NCBI GenBank assembly: GCA_045561055.1
Contig: JBJKYL010000019.1
Span: 310,001-374,000 of the forward strand
Length of the DNA: 64,000 nt
DNA from: SMWC01 sp045561055
GTDB taxonomy: Bacteria; Pseudomonadota; Gammaproteobacteria; Steroidobacterales; Rariloculaceae
Reading direction: 5' to 3'
The translations under genes were made by a program, and so were the position numbers. Shown here in pieces: positions 34,918 through 43,938 of the stretch. A model generated the notes under the pieces. That model did no database searches. It was given only the letters and a program-made list of their open reading frames with translations, and was not told where the DNA came from. Numbering within the stretch: position 1 is the stretch's first letter; the number at the start of each line of letters is the position of its first letter.

Positions 34918-35889
34918 ATGAAATCACGCGTTCGTGCTAGAGCTAACATTGCGGTCATCAAGTACTGGGGAAAGGCTGAAGCGGATCTCAATATCCCTGC
35001 TGTAGGTTCGATCTCGATGACGCTCGACCGTCTGTGGTCGGATACTGAGGTTGAGTTTGATTCGAGCCTTGTCGCTGACACTTTTTCTCTTGGTGGCGAG
35101 AGTCGGCCCGATCAACTGGCGAGAGTCTCCGGATCCCTTGGATTGTTGCGCCGACTGGCAGGTGTCGAGATGTTTGCCAGAGTCGCTAGCGAGAATAATT
35201 TTCCAACTGGGGCTGGTCTCGCATCCTCTGCTTCCGGTTTCGCTGCGCTTTGCACGGCCGGTGCTCAGGCACTTTCGCTTAATCTTTCACCTCGGGAACT
35301 TAGCATGCTTGCACGACAGGGCTCCGGATCTGCGGCACGCTCAATATTTGGCGGATATGTTGAAATGCATGCAGGTAATGCCCTCGATGGAAGCGATAGT
35401 TTCGCCGAGCCTTTGTTAGAGGCAGATATGTGGCCACTTGAGTGTGTTATTGCGATAACGCAGTGTGGAGAGAAAGAGGTTAGTTCTCGTGCAGGAATGG
35501 AGCAGTCTGCTTCCACTTCTGTCTATTATCCGGCCTGGGTTGCGTCGAGTGAAAACGATCTCCGGGTTGGTCGAGCGGCGGTACTTGCGCAGGACTTCGA
35601 TTCTTTAGCGGAGATAGCCGAACATAGCTGCCTAAAGATGCATGCGGCGGTAATGGCTAATCAGCCCCCGCTGATCTATTGGAACCCGACAACACTGGCC
35701 TGTATACATGTGGTAAGAACACTTCGTACGAATGGTTTTCCAGTTTTCTTCACTATTGACGCTGGACCGCAGGTAAAGGTTTTCTGTAAGGCGCGCGCGC
35801 GGGCCGATGTAGTTGCTGCCCTGGAGCAGGTCCCGGGAGTCGAATACGTTATTGTTAGCGGGCTCGGCTCGGGCGTAGAGATCTTGTAG
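34918..35889 (+). CDS. mvaD: Diphosphomevalonate decarboxylase
   Basis: Converts mevalonate-5-diphosphate to isopentenyl-PP with ATP; last step of the mevalonate route. GHMP-kinase fold: RANIAVIKYWGKAEADLNIP at the N-terminus (diagnostic for this enzyme), FPTGAGLASSASGFAAL (ATP-binding motif), RQGSGSAARSIFGGYVEM (conserved in the family) and TIDAGPQVKVFC. At 323 residues it has normal length. It is followed after 3 bases by phosphomevalonate kinase, so they are in one operon. The upstream Shine-Dalgarno is weak. Confidence 0.93.
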   Translation: MKSRVRARANIAVIKYWGKAEADLNIPAVGSISMTLDRLWSDTEVEFDSSLVADTFSLGGESRPDQLARVSGSLGLLRRLAGVEMFARVASENNFPTGAGLASSASGFAALCTAGAQALSLNLSPRELSMLARQGSGSAARSIFGGYVEMHAGNALDGSDSFAEPLLEADMWPLECVIAITQCGEKEVSSRAGMEQSASTSVYYPAWVASSENDLRVGRAAVLAQDFDSLAEIAEHSCLKMHAAVMANQPPLIYWNPTTLACIHVVRTLRTNGFPVFFTIDAGPQVKVFCKARARADVVAALEQVPGVEYVIVSGLGSGVEIL

Positions 35890-35892
35890 TCT

Positions 35893-36891
35893 GTGGCCGC
35901 CGTCGCTCAGGCACCAGGTAAGTTGGTCTTGTTAGGTGAGTATGCCGTATTGACCGGTGCGCCAGCACTCGTGCTTGCGATCGATCGTTTCTGCCGGGTG
36001 GAGATCGCGCCAAGTAAGGATGAGTTCTGCCATTTGCGCGTCTCTTCGTCCAAAGCCGAAGAAATAGTTTTTTCTCTCGGCTCAGCGAGTGGTGTAGAGC
36101 TCGTTGATCTCGTCACTGTGACGGACGATCCCGTTGGTCCTGCCTGGCGTGCCAGCATTGATTCTAGCCGATTCTTTGCTGCCGGTAAGAAGCTCGGGTT
36201 AGGTTCTAGCGCCGCGGCGATGACAGCATGGGTTGCCGCCTGGTCTACCTTTCGTGGTAAACCTACCATTGGGCGTGATGTAACTAGTCTCGAGATGCTG
36301 ATCGAGCTTCACCGAGCGTTTCAGGGTGGCTTGGGTAGTGGTTTAGATATCGCTGCAAGTCTATTCGGTGGCGCGATTACTTACGAGGTTGTGCCGGACT
36401 CAGCTCCTCGTATCGGTTCTGTCCAGATTCCTAACAGTGTAGGATTTAAGAGCGTTTACACGGGTTACCCTGCCTCTACAAGAGATTTTGTAGGAGCCTT
36501 TAATAACTGGGTGACTTCGCGACCGAAGGGCGCACGTGAGCAACTACAGATTCTCGGGCAGTTAGCAGTGGATGGTTGTGCTGCTGCGAGTGAGAATAAG
36601 GCGGATGAATTCCTTCAGGCTGTTTCGGATTATGGTGCGCGTCTTGAGGATCTTGGGAGGCATATAGGCGCCGAGATCGTAACGGCAGAACATCGCGAAT
36701 TGGTTGTGAAAGCCGCGAAATTCGATGTGGTTTATAAAGTAAGCGGTGCTGGCGGCGGAGATTTGGGTATAGCGCTCTCGGCCGATCAGGATGCATTGAC
36801 AGCTTTTTGCGCTGCTGTTGAGGATAAGTACCAGGTTGTTGATTTCTGCCCGGACAAGACTGGGCTAAGAGTTGAGGAGCTAGAAGATTGA
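35893..36891 (+). CDS. Phosphomevalonate kinase (ERG8-type)
   Basis: Phosphorylates 5-phosphomevalonate to the diphosphate. GHMP family: QAPGKLVLLGEYAVLTGAP (N-terminal kinase motif), GLGSSAAAMTAWVAAW (ATP-binding loop), QGGLGSGLDIAASLFGG and YKVSGAGGGDLGIALS (C-terminal glycine motif). The 332-residue length fits bacterial phosphomevalonate kinases. Start is GTG 35893, 3 bases after mvaD. The stop overlaps the next TTG start by 3 bases. This position between decarboxylase and HMGR-mevalonate kinase supports the call over mevalonate kinase, whose domain is separately present downstream. Confidence 0.88.
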   Translation: MAAVAQAPGKLVLLGEYAVLTGAPALVLAIDRFCRVEIAPSKDEFCHLRVSSSKAEEIVFSLGSASGVELVDLVTVTDDPVGPAWRASIDSSRFFAAGKKLGLGSSAAAMTAWVAAWSTFRGKPTIGRDVTSLEMLIELHRAFQGGLGSGLDIAASLFGGAITYEVVPDSAPRIGSVQIPNSVGFKSVYTGYPASTRDFVGAFNNWVTSRPKGAREQLQILGQLAVDGCAAASENKADEFLQAVSDYGARLEDLGRHIGAEIVTAEHRELVVKAAKFDVVYKVSGAGGGDLGIALSADQDALTAFCAAVEDKYQVVDFCPDKTGLRVEELED

Positions 36892-39164
36892 CTGACGATC
36901 GTTCCAGAATCCCCGAGTTCTATCGGCTGAGCGTAGATGAACGCGTCAGAATTGTGCACGAACGAGGGCTCCTCACGGGAAGTGATTTCCGCGCGTTAGC
37001 GACAGGTAAGCACACCCTGGATCTTGATGCTGCTGACAAGATGATCGAGAACGTTGTTGGTGTTATCGGTTTGCCACTCGGATTGGGGATGAATCTGCGC
37101 GTTAACAATAAACAGTACATCGTGCCGATGGCGGTTGAAGAGCCCTCGGTTGTTGCAGCGATGAGTTCGGCGTCTAAACTAATTGGACGATACGGAGGCT
37201 TCCAGACGGAAGCCTCAGATCCGATTCTTATTGGCCAGATCCAGATTGTAAACGTGCCGGATATCGAGGCTGCGAAACGAGCACTTAGAGAGCGTCGTCG
37301 GGAGATAGTGAGTCTTGCAAACAGCCTTCATCCAAAGATGGTCGCGCGCGGCGGCGGAGCACAAGATATCGAATTGTTGATTCATCCATTGCCGTCGAGC
37401 GGTAAGCCGATGCTTGTAGTCCATCTGCTTGTTGATACACGTGATGCGATGGGTGCAAATCTTGTGAATGGAATGTGCGAGGGAGTTGCGCCTCTCATCG
37501 AATCGATATCAGGAGGAGAAGTCTTTCTTAGAATTTTGTCGAACCTTACGGATCGTGCGTTAGTGCGCGCACGTTGCGTGGTACCTGTTGATGCGCTCGT
37601 TGGTCGTGGCTATAGCGGAGAGGAGGCTCGCGACGGAATTATAGTTGCGTCCGAGTTCGCGGTCGTTGACCCATATCGTGCCGCAACTCATAACAAGGGC
37701 ATCATGAATGGTATCGATCCGGTGGCTATCGCGACCGGTAATGACTGGCGGGCTATTGAGGCAGGTGCCCATGCGTTTGCAGCCCGCGGTGGCCGGTATA
37801 CGTCGCTGACGAAATGGGAAGTTGACGAGGATGGCGACTTGTGTGGCAGTCTTGAGATGCCGATCAAGGTCGGCATTATTGGAACGGCCGTCGATTCGAA
37901 CCCAACGGCAGCAATTAATCTGAGATTGCTCGGTGTTGAGTCTGCGACGGAACTTGCACAAATCATGGGTGCCGTGGGTCTCGCCCAGAATTTTGCGGCG
38001 ATACGTGCATTGGCGACCGAAGGCATCCAAAAAGGACATATGACGCTCCACGCACGCAGTGTGGTGACTGCAGCCGGGGCCGGATCGGAAATGTTCGATG
38101 ATGTTCTTGAGCGTGTAATCTTGAGCGGAGAAGTTAAGGTATGGAAAGCTAAGGAGATTGTTGCTGAACTTACTGATTCGACTAGGGGTGCTCGCTACTC
38201 TGTGCCCCAAAACAGCTATAAAGATGATTCATTAGGCGTTGGTTATGGCAAGGTCGTCATATTAGGCGAGCATGCCGTGGTTTACGGACGTCACGCTATC
38301 GCCGCTCCGGTGCCGATGACTATCAAGGCAACCGTGGAGAACTGTGAAGAAGGAATATACGTCTTGATACCGCGCTGGGGCGTAGAGTTTAGGCTCGCGA
38401 CCAAGCCGAATGAGCGTCATTCGTTTGAGCGCCCGGTTGGGTTGATGCTAGATGAGCTTGGTCTGAACGGTCGAGCCATGCGTATAGAGGTATATCCGGA
38501 TATGCCACGTAGCATGGGGTTGGGCGGCTCGGCGGCAATGGCGGTGGCGATCATTAGGGCATTAGATAAACACTTCTGTCTCGGGCTTTCGGATGAGGAG
38601 GTTAATCGTCTGGCCTTTGAGGCAGAAAAACCTGCGCATGGTCATCCGAGCGGGATCGATAATACGTTAGCTTGCTATGGTAAGCCGTTAGTATTTCGTA
38701 GCGGGACTCCGCCGTTGGTCGAGCCTCTTAATATCAAAACACCTATTCCGATGGTTATTGGTATGACCGGATACGAGGGCCTAACCGCGAAGACTGTCGG
38801 CCGGATTAATACTGCCTGGCAGCAGGATAGGAAGCTCTACGAGCGAATCTTCGATCAAATAGATACTTTGGTGTTACGGGGTGTGCAGGCTATACAGGAC
38901 GAGGACCTGAGTATGCTAGGTGAGCTTATGAATGTTTGCCATGGCATGCTCAATGCGCTACAGGTATCTACACCGGAGCTGGAGCAACTTGTTAATATCG
39001 CAAGAGATAGTGGAGCGCTCGGTGCGAAGCTGACGGGTGGTGGTGGTGGCGGTTCAATTATTGCGCTGTGCGATGGAGATACCTCCAACGTCATTAGCGC
39101 AATTCGAGCGGAGGGCTACCAGGCTATATCTGTCGCTCTGGGAGCAGGTCTTGATGGTGAGTAG
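36888..39164 (+). CDS. Fused class II HMG-CoA reductase and mevalonate kinase
   Basis: One uninterrupted frame of 758 residues. Residues about 1-430 are class II (mvaA-type) HMG-CoA reductase: ENVVGVIGLPLGLGMNLRVN, PMAVEEPSVVAAMS (catalytic Glu), THNKGIMNGIDPVAIATGND with the catalytic Lys and Asp, and KGHMTLHARS with the catalytic His. Residues about 445-758 are mevalonate kinase: GYGKVVILGEHAVVYG, MPRSMGLGGSAAMAVAII, GHPSGIDNTLACYGKP and KLTGGGGGGSIIAL. The two would carry out consecutive steps, HMG-CoA to mevalonate to phosphomevalonate. Start is TTG 36888 with GAGGAG upstream. I know of no characterised example of this fusion, unlike the thiolase-HMGR fusion mvaE; both domains look intact. 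Confidence 0.92.
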   Translation: MTDDRSRIPEFYRLSVDERVRIVHERGLLTGSDFRALATGKHTLDLDAADKMIENVVGVIGLPLGLGMNLRVNNKQYIVPMAVEEPSVVAAMSSASKLIGRYGGFQTEASDPILIGQIQIVNVPDIEAAKRALRERRREIVSLANSLHPKMVARGGGAQDIELLIHPLPSSGKPMLVVHLLVDTRDAMGANLVNGMCEGVAPLIESISGGEVFLRILSNLTDRALVRARCVVPVDALVGRGYSGEEARDGIIVASEFAVVDPYRAATHNKGIMNGIDPVAIATGNDWRAIEAGAHAFAARGGRYTSLTKWEVDEDGDLCGSLEMPIKVGIIGTAVDSNPTAAINLRLLGVESATELAQIMGAVGLAQNFAAIRALATEGIQKGHMTLHARSVVTAAGAGSEMFDDVLERVILSGEVKVWKAKEIVAELTDSTRGARYSVPQNSYKDDSLGVGYGKVVILGEHAVVYGRHAIAAPVPMTIKATVENCEEGIYVLIPRWGVEFRLATKPNERHSFERPVGLMLDELGLNGRAMRIEVYPDMPRSMGLGGSAAMAVAIIRALDKHFCLGLSDEEVNRLAFEAEKPAHGHPSGIDNTLACYGKPLVFRSGTPPLVEPLNIKTPIPMVIGMTGYEGLTAKTVGRINTAWQQDRKLYERIFDQIDTLVLRGVQAIQDEDLSMLGELMNVCHGMLNALQVSTPELEQLVNIARDSGALGAKLTGGGGGGSIIALCDGDTSNVISAIRAEGYQAISVALGAGLDGE

Positions 39165-39744
39165 CGAAGTTGTTTCGAATCCTACCGAGGAACTTATTCT
39201 CGTAGATGAGTTAGATCGGGAGATTGGCCAGGGTGCTAAGAGTGAATGCCACGCTGGTAATGGCATTCTGCATCGGGCGTTCTCTGTTTTTATTTTTAAT
39301 AGCCGGAATGAGCTCTTGTTGCAGCGGCGTAGCGCTGAAAAACCGTTGTGGCCGAATTACTGGTCGAATACCTGTTGTTCGCATCCGAGAGTTGGTGAGT
39401 CAATGGGCGAAGCGGTGAATCGTCGCCTGGCGCAGGAACTCGGTATCGAATGCTCGTTGACGTTTCTATACAAATTCAAATACCACGCGCGATATGGAGC
39501 AGTCGGAGCAGAGCATGAGTATTGTTGGGTTTACTTTGGACATTATGACGGCGACATCGATGTGAATGAGCATGAGATTTCGGAATTGCGTTTCGTTGAT
39601 ATAGCGTCCTTTGAAACAGAGGTTACGGCGCACCCAGAACGTTTTACGCCATGGCTAAAGATAGAGTGGATGCAGATTAGCAATAATTATCTTGACGAGA
39701 TCCTATATGCCCCCGGACGTCGTTTTAGCGCTAAGGCCGGTTAA
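39154..39744 (+). CDS. idi: Isopentenyl-diphosphate delta-isomerase, type I
   Basis: Isomerises isopentenyl-PP to dimethylallyl-PP. Nudix-related fold with the type I motifs FIFNSRNELLLQRRSAEKPL, WPNYWSNTCCSHPRVGES (active-site Cys), RLAQELGIE (Nudix box part) and GAEHEYCWVYFG (catalytic Glu). The 196-residue length is right. ATG 39154 overlaps the fusion gene by 11 bases and has GGAGCAGG upstream; longer upstream reading would lie inside the fusion gene. Convergent with mvaS. Confidence 0.93.
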   Translation: MVSSEVVSNPTEELILVDELDREIGQGAKSECHAGNGILHRAFSVFIFNSRNELLLQRRSAEKPLWPNYWSNTCCSHPRVGESMGEAVNRRLAQELGIECSLTFLYKFKYHARYGAVGAEHEYCWVYFGHYDGDIDVNEHEISELRFVDIASFETEVTAHPERFTPWLKIEWMQISNNYLDEILYAPGRRFSAKAG

Positions 39745-39765
39745 CCCGTCAGCTAGACTAGTTGG

Positions 39766-41256
39766 TCAACTCAGGTAGCGGTAGTACTCGATACCTTCGT
39801 CGCTGAAGTTTGGATTTTTGCTCGAGCCAACTGATTCGATAAGGAAGCCATCTTCGGGCTTGATGAGACCAGTTGCGGTGCCTGTATCGTGAAGGTTCTC
39901 GTACTGTGACTTCGTTAGATTCTGCTGCGGTTCGAGAGCTCTCAGGAAGCCAATCTTCGCAGCAGCAGCTTGCCAGTTAGTTGCAATTGTCATCGGAATC
40001 GCTTCGGCCGCGTCCCCGCTACCGTAGCCAACTGCAAGGATATTGTCGCCCACTAAGTCTTTGCCCGCAGCCGCCGCTTCTTCAAGGCCTGCTGCGATCC
40101 AAGCGGGAAGGGCGGCACAGTAGACGTTGCCAATATCTTTCATAGGTTCGCTACCGAGCATCATTTTGGCAGCCAGCTTCTCTGTGTAGGTATCGCTCGT
40201 CCGGAATTCCTTAAGCAATTGAATGCTCAATGGATAAACGTCCACATCGATATTTCCGTTACGAACGAGTTCTAGCATATCCGGCGTAGAGTTCATTTCG
40301 GTTAGAAGATCATCGACGTTAATTTCGGCGTTACGGCAATGTGTTGCTAATTCAGCGACTCCAGTCGCGCCGTTACGTGCCAGGCCGAACAGATAACTCA
40401 TCGCGAATGATGTCATCGGCATTCGATGATAGGGACGGTGCATGAAGGCCGCGGTCAGATTGTTGTAATACAGCGCTGGTTCGATATCGAGGCGTCTTAG
40501 CATTTCGTGGAGCGCATGCAAAGTTTCGTCGACGTAGCATGTTGTTGAATATTTACCATTAAAAACTGGCAAGTCCTGAAAGTGGCAATTCAGTTTGCCG
40601 CGAATCAGGTTTCGCATGACGGGCTTTCTGAAATCGACCGCGCGGTATGCGGAAGCACTACCGATATTTTTGAGCTGCACTTGGAGTAATGCTGGATCGG
40701 TCTCGAGCAGCATAGCGACGGCGCCTGCTCCTTGAGTCGGTTCTCCGGAACTACCTCTAGCGTATTCGGCGATATCGGCACTGACGACGATTGCGCAATG
40801 GCCCTGGTCTTCTAGTGCGAGGTAGCGCAGTCCCTGTTTCATTGCGTAAATTCCGCCTAGGCAGGCGTGCTTGATTTCGGGAACTTCGCAGTTGCGATTC
40901 AGCGGTGGCATGCCTTTAGAACGCAGCGCTTCATCTAGCATGCCTTTTACAATGACGGCACCGGCCGAGTTGTCCGTACTGGACTCGGTGCCGAGTCCAA
41001 GGAAACCAACTTGGCGTGGGTCAATCTCGTAGCGATCGATCAAACGCATCACAGCTGTCGCAGCCATGGTGTAGACGCTCTGGTCTGGGCCACGCATACG
41101 GAAACTTCGCCCAATTACAGCACTGGTTTTATCCCAGGGGGTTCCCGTCCATTCGCACCAGGATTGCAAATCGATACGGTAGGGCGGCACGTACATTGCA
41201 AACCCGCTGATTCCGACTTCTGTTGCTTTCACCAGGCTTCCGGGCGTGTAGTTCAT
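39766..41256 (-). CDS. mvaS: Hydroxymethylglutaryl-CoA synthase
   Basis: Condenses acetyl-CoA with acetoacetyl-CoA to HMG-CoA, entry to the mevalonate pathway. Motifs: YVPPYRIDLQSWCEWTGTPW, FLGLGTESSTDNSAG (catalytic Glu), EVPEIKHACLGGIYAMKQGL (active-site Cys), and FMHRPYHRMPMTSFAMSYLF (His region). At about 496 residues it is longer than Staphylococcus MvaS (about 390), closer to the eukaryote-like or myxobacterial type; the C-terminal stretch LLGSEP-like and SIQLLKEFRTSDTYTEKLAA are additional. Start at 41256 chosen because the upstream 26 residues are unlike the family. It faces idi, completing the cluster. Confidence 0.9.
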   Translation of the reverse strand: MNYTPGSLVKATEVGISGFAMYVPPYRIDLQSWCEWTGTPWDKTSAVIGRSFRMRGPDQSVYTMAATAVMRLIDRYEIDPRQVGFLGLGTESSTDNSAGAVIVKGMLDEALRSKGMPPLNRNCEVPEIKHACLGGIYAMKQGLRYLALEDQGHCAIVVSADIAEYARGSSGEPTQGAGAVAMLLETDPALLQVQLKNIGSASAYRAVDFRKPVMRNLIRGKLNCHFQDLPVFNGKYSTTCYVDETLHALHEMLRRLDIEPALYYNNLTAAFMHRPYHRMPMTSFAMSYLFGLARNGATGVAELATHCRNAEINVDDLLTEMNSTPDMLELVRNGNIDVDVYPLSIQLLKEFRTSDTYTEKLAAKMMLGSEPMKDIGNVYCAALPAWIAAGLEEAAAAGKDLVGDNILAVGYGSGDAAEAIPMTIATNWQAAAAKIGFLRALEPQQNLTKSQYENLHDTGTATGLIKPEDGFLIESVGSSKNPNFSDEGIEYYRYLS

Positions 41257-41404
41257 AGGTTGTGAGATAGTTCTGATGTTTAGGTCGTAGTATGCACGAG
41301 AGATTATATGCTGATAGGCTGAAAATGACCTCAAAAAACATCTTTCTTAAGCTAATTCTGGTCTAGAATCTTACTAACGTCTGGTCTATTGCGATTTCAT
41401 CTAG

Positions 41405-41794
41405 ATGAAACTCAGAATTCTTGGCAACACTATTCGTTTCCGATTGTCTCGGTCCGAGATGGAGCAACTCGAAAATATAGGTGTTGTGGAAAATACGACT
41501 GATTTTGGATTAGGAGCCCAGCTTTTATATAAGCTAGAGATTGGTCTTCACGATTGTTTAGAAGCTATCTATAGCGACGACTGCATAAGAGTGTTTGTGC
41601 CTAAAGTTATGGCGCAGCGCTGGATGCAAACGGACGAGATTACGCTTCAGGGTGAAAAATCGCTGGACAGTGGTGCGCAGTTGAAGATACTCCTTGAGAA
41701 GGACTTTTCTTGCTTGAATCCCCGTCAGGGAGATGAAAATATGGATACCTTTCCTAATCCTGCGGCTACCGACAATCGGGTAGATCCCGTTTGA
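41405..41794 (+). CDS. DUF7009-type small protein beside formate dehydrogenase
   Basis: A 129-residue protein of unknown function. The sequence MKLRILGNTIRFRLSRSEM and the C-terminal LEKDFSCLNPRQGDENMDTF pattern match small proteins I recall as neighbours of formate dehydrogenase genes. It has a single central cysteine-free beta-rich body and a conserved C-terminal Cys. No signal peptide or membrane span. It precedes fdsG by about 98 bases in the same direction and is divergent from mvaS. A regulatory or maturation role in formate metabolism is a guess from position. Confidence 0.7.
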   Translation: MKLRILGNTIRFRLSRSEMEQLENIGVVENTTDFGLGAQLLYKLEIGLHDCLEAIYSDDCIRVFVPKVMAQRWMQTDEITLQGEKSLDSGAQLKILLEKDFSCLNPRQGDENMDTFPNPAATDNRVDPV

Positions 41795-41892
41795 GATAGA
41801 ATATAACCCATTGTTTTTAATATTTTTTATCGGCCTACACGTCGCAGAGGTACAATATACGGTTAGTCTTAGACTTTGGATTTTCCCGGGCT

Positions 41893-42366
41893 GTGAATGA
41901 CATTGTTGCCACTGACGATTATGCTGCGATTGTTCGTGAAATCGCACTTGCTCATGCTGGGCAACCAGGAGCGCTGTTGCCGCTTCTTCACGCAATACAG
42001 TCTGAAATAGGCTATATACCTTCATCCGGCGTTCCTATCGTCGCGGAGATATTGAACCTCTCTAGAGCAGAAGTTCACGGTGTCATTAGTTTCTACCATT
42101 TGTTTCGTACGGAACCACCAGGTGCGCACATACTTTACTTGTGTCGCGCTGAGGCTTGCCAGTCGATGGGCGCTCGTGAACTAGAAGCTCATGCTAAAGA
42201 CAAGCTAGGCGTAGATTTTCATCAAACGACGGCCGATGGCAGACTGAGTTTGGAGCCAATTTACTGCCTAGGAAACTGCGCTTGCTCGCCTGCGGTCATG
42301 ATTGACCGCACCGTTCATGGGCGAGTCAGTCTAGAACGGCTTGATGAACTACTCGAGGACGCTTGA
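41893..42366 (+). CDS. fdsG: NAD-dependent formate dehydrogenase gamma subunit
   Basis: NuoE-like [2Fe-2S] subunit of soluble formate dehydrogenase; passes electrons to FdsB. The ligands are in YLCRAEACQSMGARELE (two Cys) and YCLGNCACSPAVMID (two Cys). The N-terminal helical part contains LLPLLHAIQSEIGYIPSSGV, typical of NuoE/FdsG. The start is GTG 41893. The stop is followed after one base by the fdsB GTG start, so coupling is tight. Confidence 0.93.
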   Translation: MNDIVATDDYAAIVREIALAHAGQPGALLPLLHAIQSEIGYIPSSGVPIVAEILNLSRAEVHGVISFYHLFRTEPPGAHILYLCRAEACQSMGARELEAHAKDKLGVDFHQTTADGRLSLEPIYCLGNCACSPAVMIDRTVHGRVSLERLDELLEDA

Positions 42367-42367
42367 G

Positions 42368-43912
42368 GTGGCTACTCAATCCATCAAGGTTTTTGTCCCC
42401 TCGGACACGACGGCTCGTTCCGTTGGCGCTGACGCTGTTGCTAACGCAATCGTTGCCGCTGCCGCAGATAGATGTTTGGATGTTCAAATAATTCGTAACG
42501 GTTCGCGGGGTCTTTACTGGCTTGAGCCACTTGTGGAAGTGGACATCGACGGTAAACGCTATGCTTACGGTCCGGTCCAAGCTAACGATGTTTCTGGCCT
42601 GTTCGAAGCAGGTTTCCTGACAGGAGGCGGGCATGAGAAGAGTCTAGGTGCGACCGAGTCTCTTTCCTACCTGGCTGAACAGACCCGGCTTACGTTCGCT
42701 CGTGTAGGCATCATCGATCCGCTATCTCTCGATGACTATCTGGAGCATGGTGGCTACGAAGGCCTAGGTCGGGCAGTTAAGCTCGAAGGTGCTGAAATTG
42801 TTTCGATCGTGACCGATTCTGGGTTGCGAGGTCGTGGTGGCGCAGCATTTCCGACAGGAATTAAATGGAAGACCGTACTTGAAGCTGCTGGTGACCAGAA
42901 ATATGTGACTTGTAACGCTGATGAAGGCGATTCTGGCACATTCGCCGATCGGATGATCATGGAGAGCGATCCGTTTGTTTTGATCGAGGGTATGACCATT
43001 GCCGGTCTCGCTGTCGGCGCCACGCAGGGCTTCATTTATCTACGGGCTGAATATCCTCAGGCAATCGATACGATGTTGGCGGCCATTGAGATCGCAGGTG
43101 AGGCCGGTTATCTCGGTTCAAACGTTATGGACAGCCGCAAAATCTTCAATCTTGATGTTCGAGTCGCCGCGGGGGCATATATTTGCGGTGAAGAAACGTC
43201 GATGCTCGAAAGTCTTGAAGGCAAGCGCGGGATGGTTCGTTATCGTCCGCCGTTACCCGCAATTGAAGGATTATTCGGAAAGCCTACGATAGTTAATAAT
43301 GTCATCAGCTTAGCGACAATCCCGGTGATCGTCGCCAAGGGCGCGGAAATTTATCAGCAACTCGGTATGGGGCGCTCGCGTGGCACGCTGACCGTACAGT
43401 TAGCCGGAAATATCCAACAGGGTGGGCTCGTAGAGGTTGCTTTCGGCCGGACGTTGCGCGAATTGTTGGAAAAATTTGGTGGAGGTAGCGCTAGCGGTCG
43501 TCCAATACGTGCAGTTCAGGCCGGTGGCCCGCTTGGTGCCTATATTCATCCGTCGTACTTTGATACGCCTCTAGACTATGAAGCATTTTCTGAGTTCGGA
43601 GCGCTAATCGGTCACGGCGGGCTCGTCGTATTCGATGATACAGTCGACATGGGCGAGCAGGCGCGTTTTGCTATGGAGTTCTGCGCGATCGAGTCTTGCG
43701 GGAAATGTACGCCTTGCCGAATTGGGGCAGTACGCGGTGTAGAGGTTATCGATAAAATTCGTGGTGACATCGATACCAGCGCGAACTTAGAGTTATTGAA
43801 AGAATTGTGTGACACGATGGTCGCTGGGTCGCTTTGCGCGCTAGGAGGTATGGCGCCTTATCCGGTGATGAGCGTGCTCGAGTTCTTCCCTGAGGATCTC
43901 GGTGCCGCGTAG
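42368..43912 (+). CDS. fdsB: NAD-dependent formate dehydrogenase beta subunit
   Basis: Flavoprotein subunit: NuoF-like with an N-terminal thioredoxin-like extension (about residues 1-110). FMN/NAD region shows GLRGRGGAAFPTGIKW (FMN/NAD loop) and CNADEGDSGTFADRMI; AAGAYICGEETSMLESLEG is the FMN-site signature, and CGKCTPCRIGAVRG carries three of the four [4Fe-4S] cysteines. It reduces NAD with electrons from formate. I place the start at GTG 42368 rather than an overlapping ATG 42341 because the latter reads back into fdsG; GAGGA precedes it. Confidence 0.93.
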   Translation: MATQSIKVFVPSDTTARSVGADAVANAIVAAAADRCLDVQIIRNGSRGLYWLEPLVEVDIDGKRYAYGPVQANDVSGLFEAGFLTGGGHEKSLGATESLSYLAEQTRLTFARVGIIDPLSLDDYLEHGGYEGLGRAVKLEGAEIVSIVTDSGLRGRGGAAFPTGIKWKTVLEAAGDQKYVTCNADEGDSGTFADRMIMESDPFVLIEGMTIAGLAVGATQGFIYLRAEYPQAIDTMLAAIEIAGEAGYLGSNVMDSRKIFNLDVRVAAGAYICGEETSMLESLEGKRGMVRYRPPLPAIEGLFGKPTIVNNVISLATIPVIVAKGAEIYQQLGMGRSRGTLTVQLAGNIQQGGLVEVAFGRTLRELLEKFGGGSASGRPIRAVQAGGPLGAYIHPSYFDTPLDYEAFSEFGALIGHGGLVVFDDTVDMGEQARFAMEFCAIESCGKCTPCRIGAVRGVEVIDKIRGDIDTSANLELLKELCDTMVAGSLCALGGMAPYPVMSVLEFFPEDLGAA

Positions 43913-43938
43913 TCGGACAGACGCAAGGAAAATTGTTC

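Noticed and set aside
34736..34921. 61-residue reading frame before mvaD
   Set aside because: No family resemblance, overlaps the mvaD start and has no ribosome site.
36500..38210. Long minus-strand frames opposite the mevalonate genes
   Set aside because: They are shadows of the strongly coding plus-strand genes, with no family resemblance.
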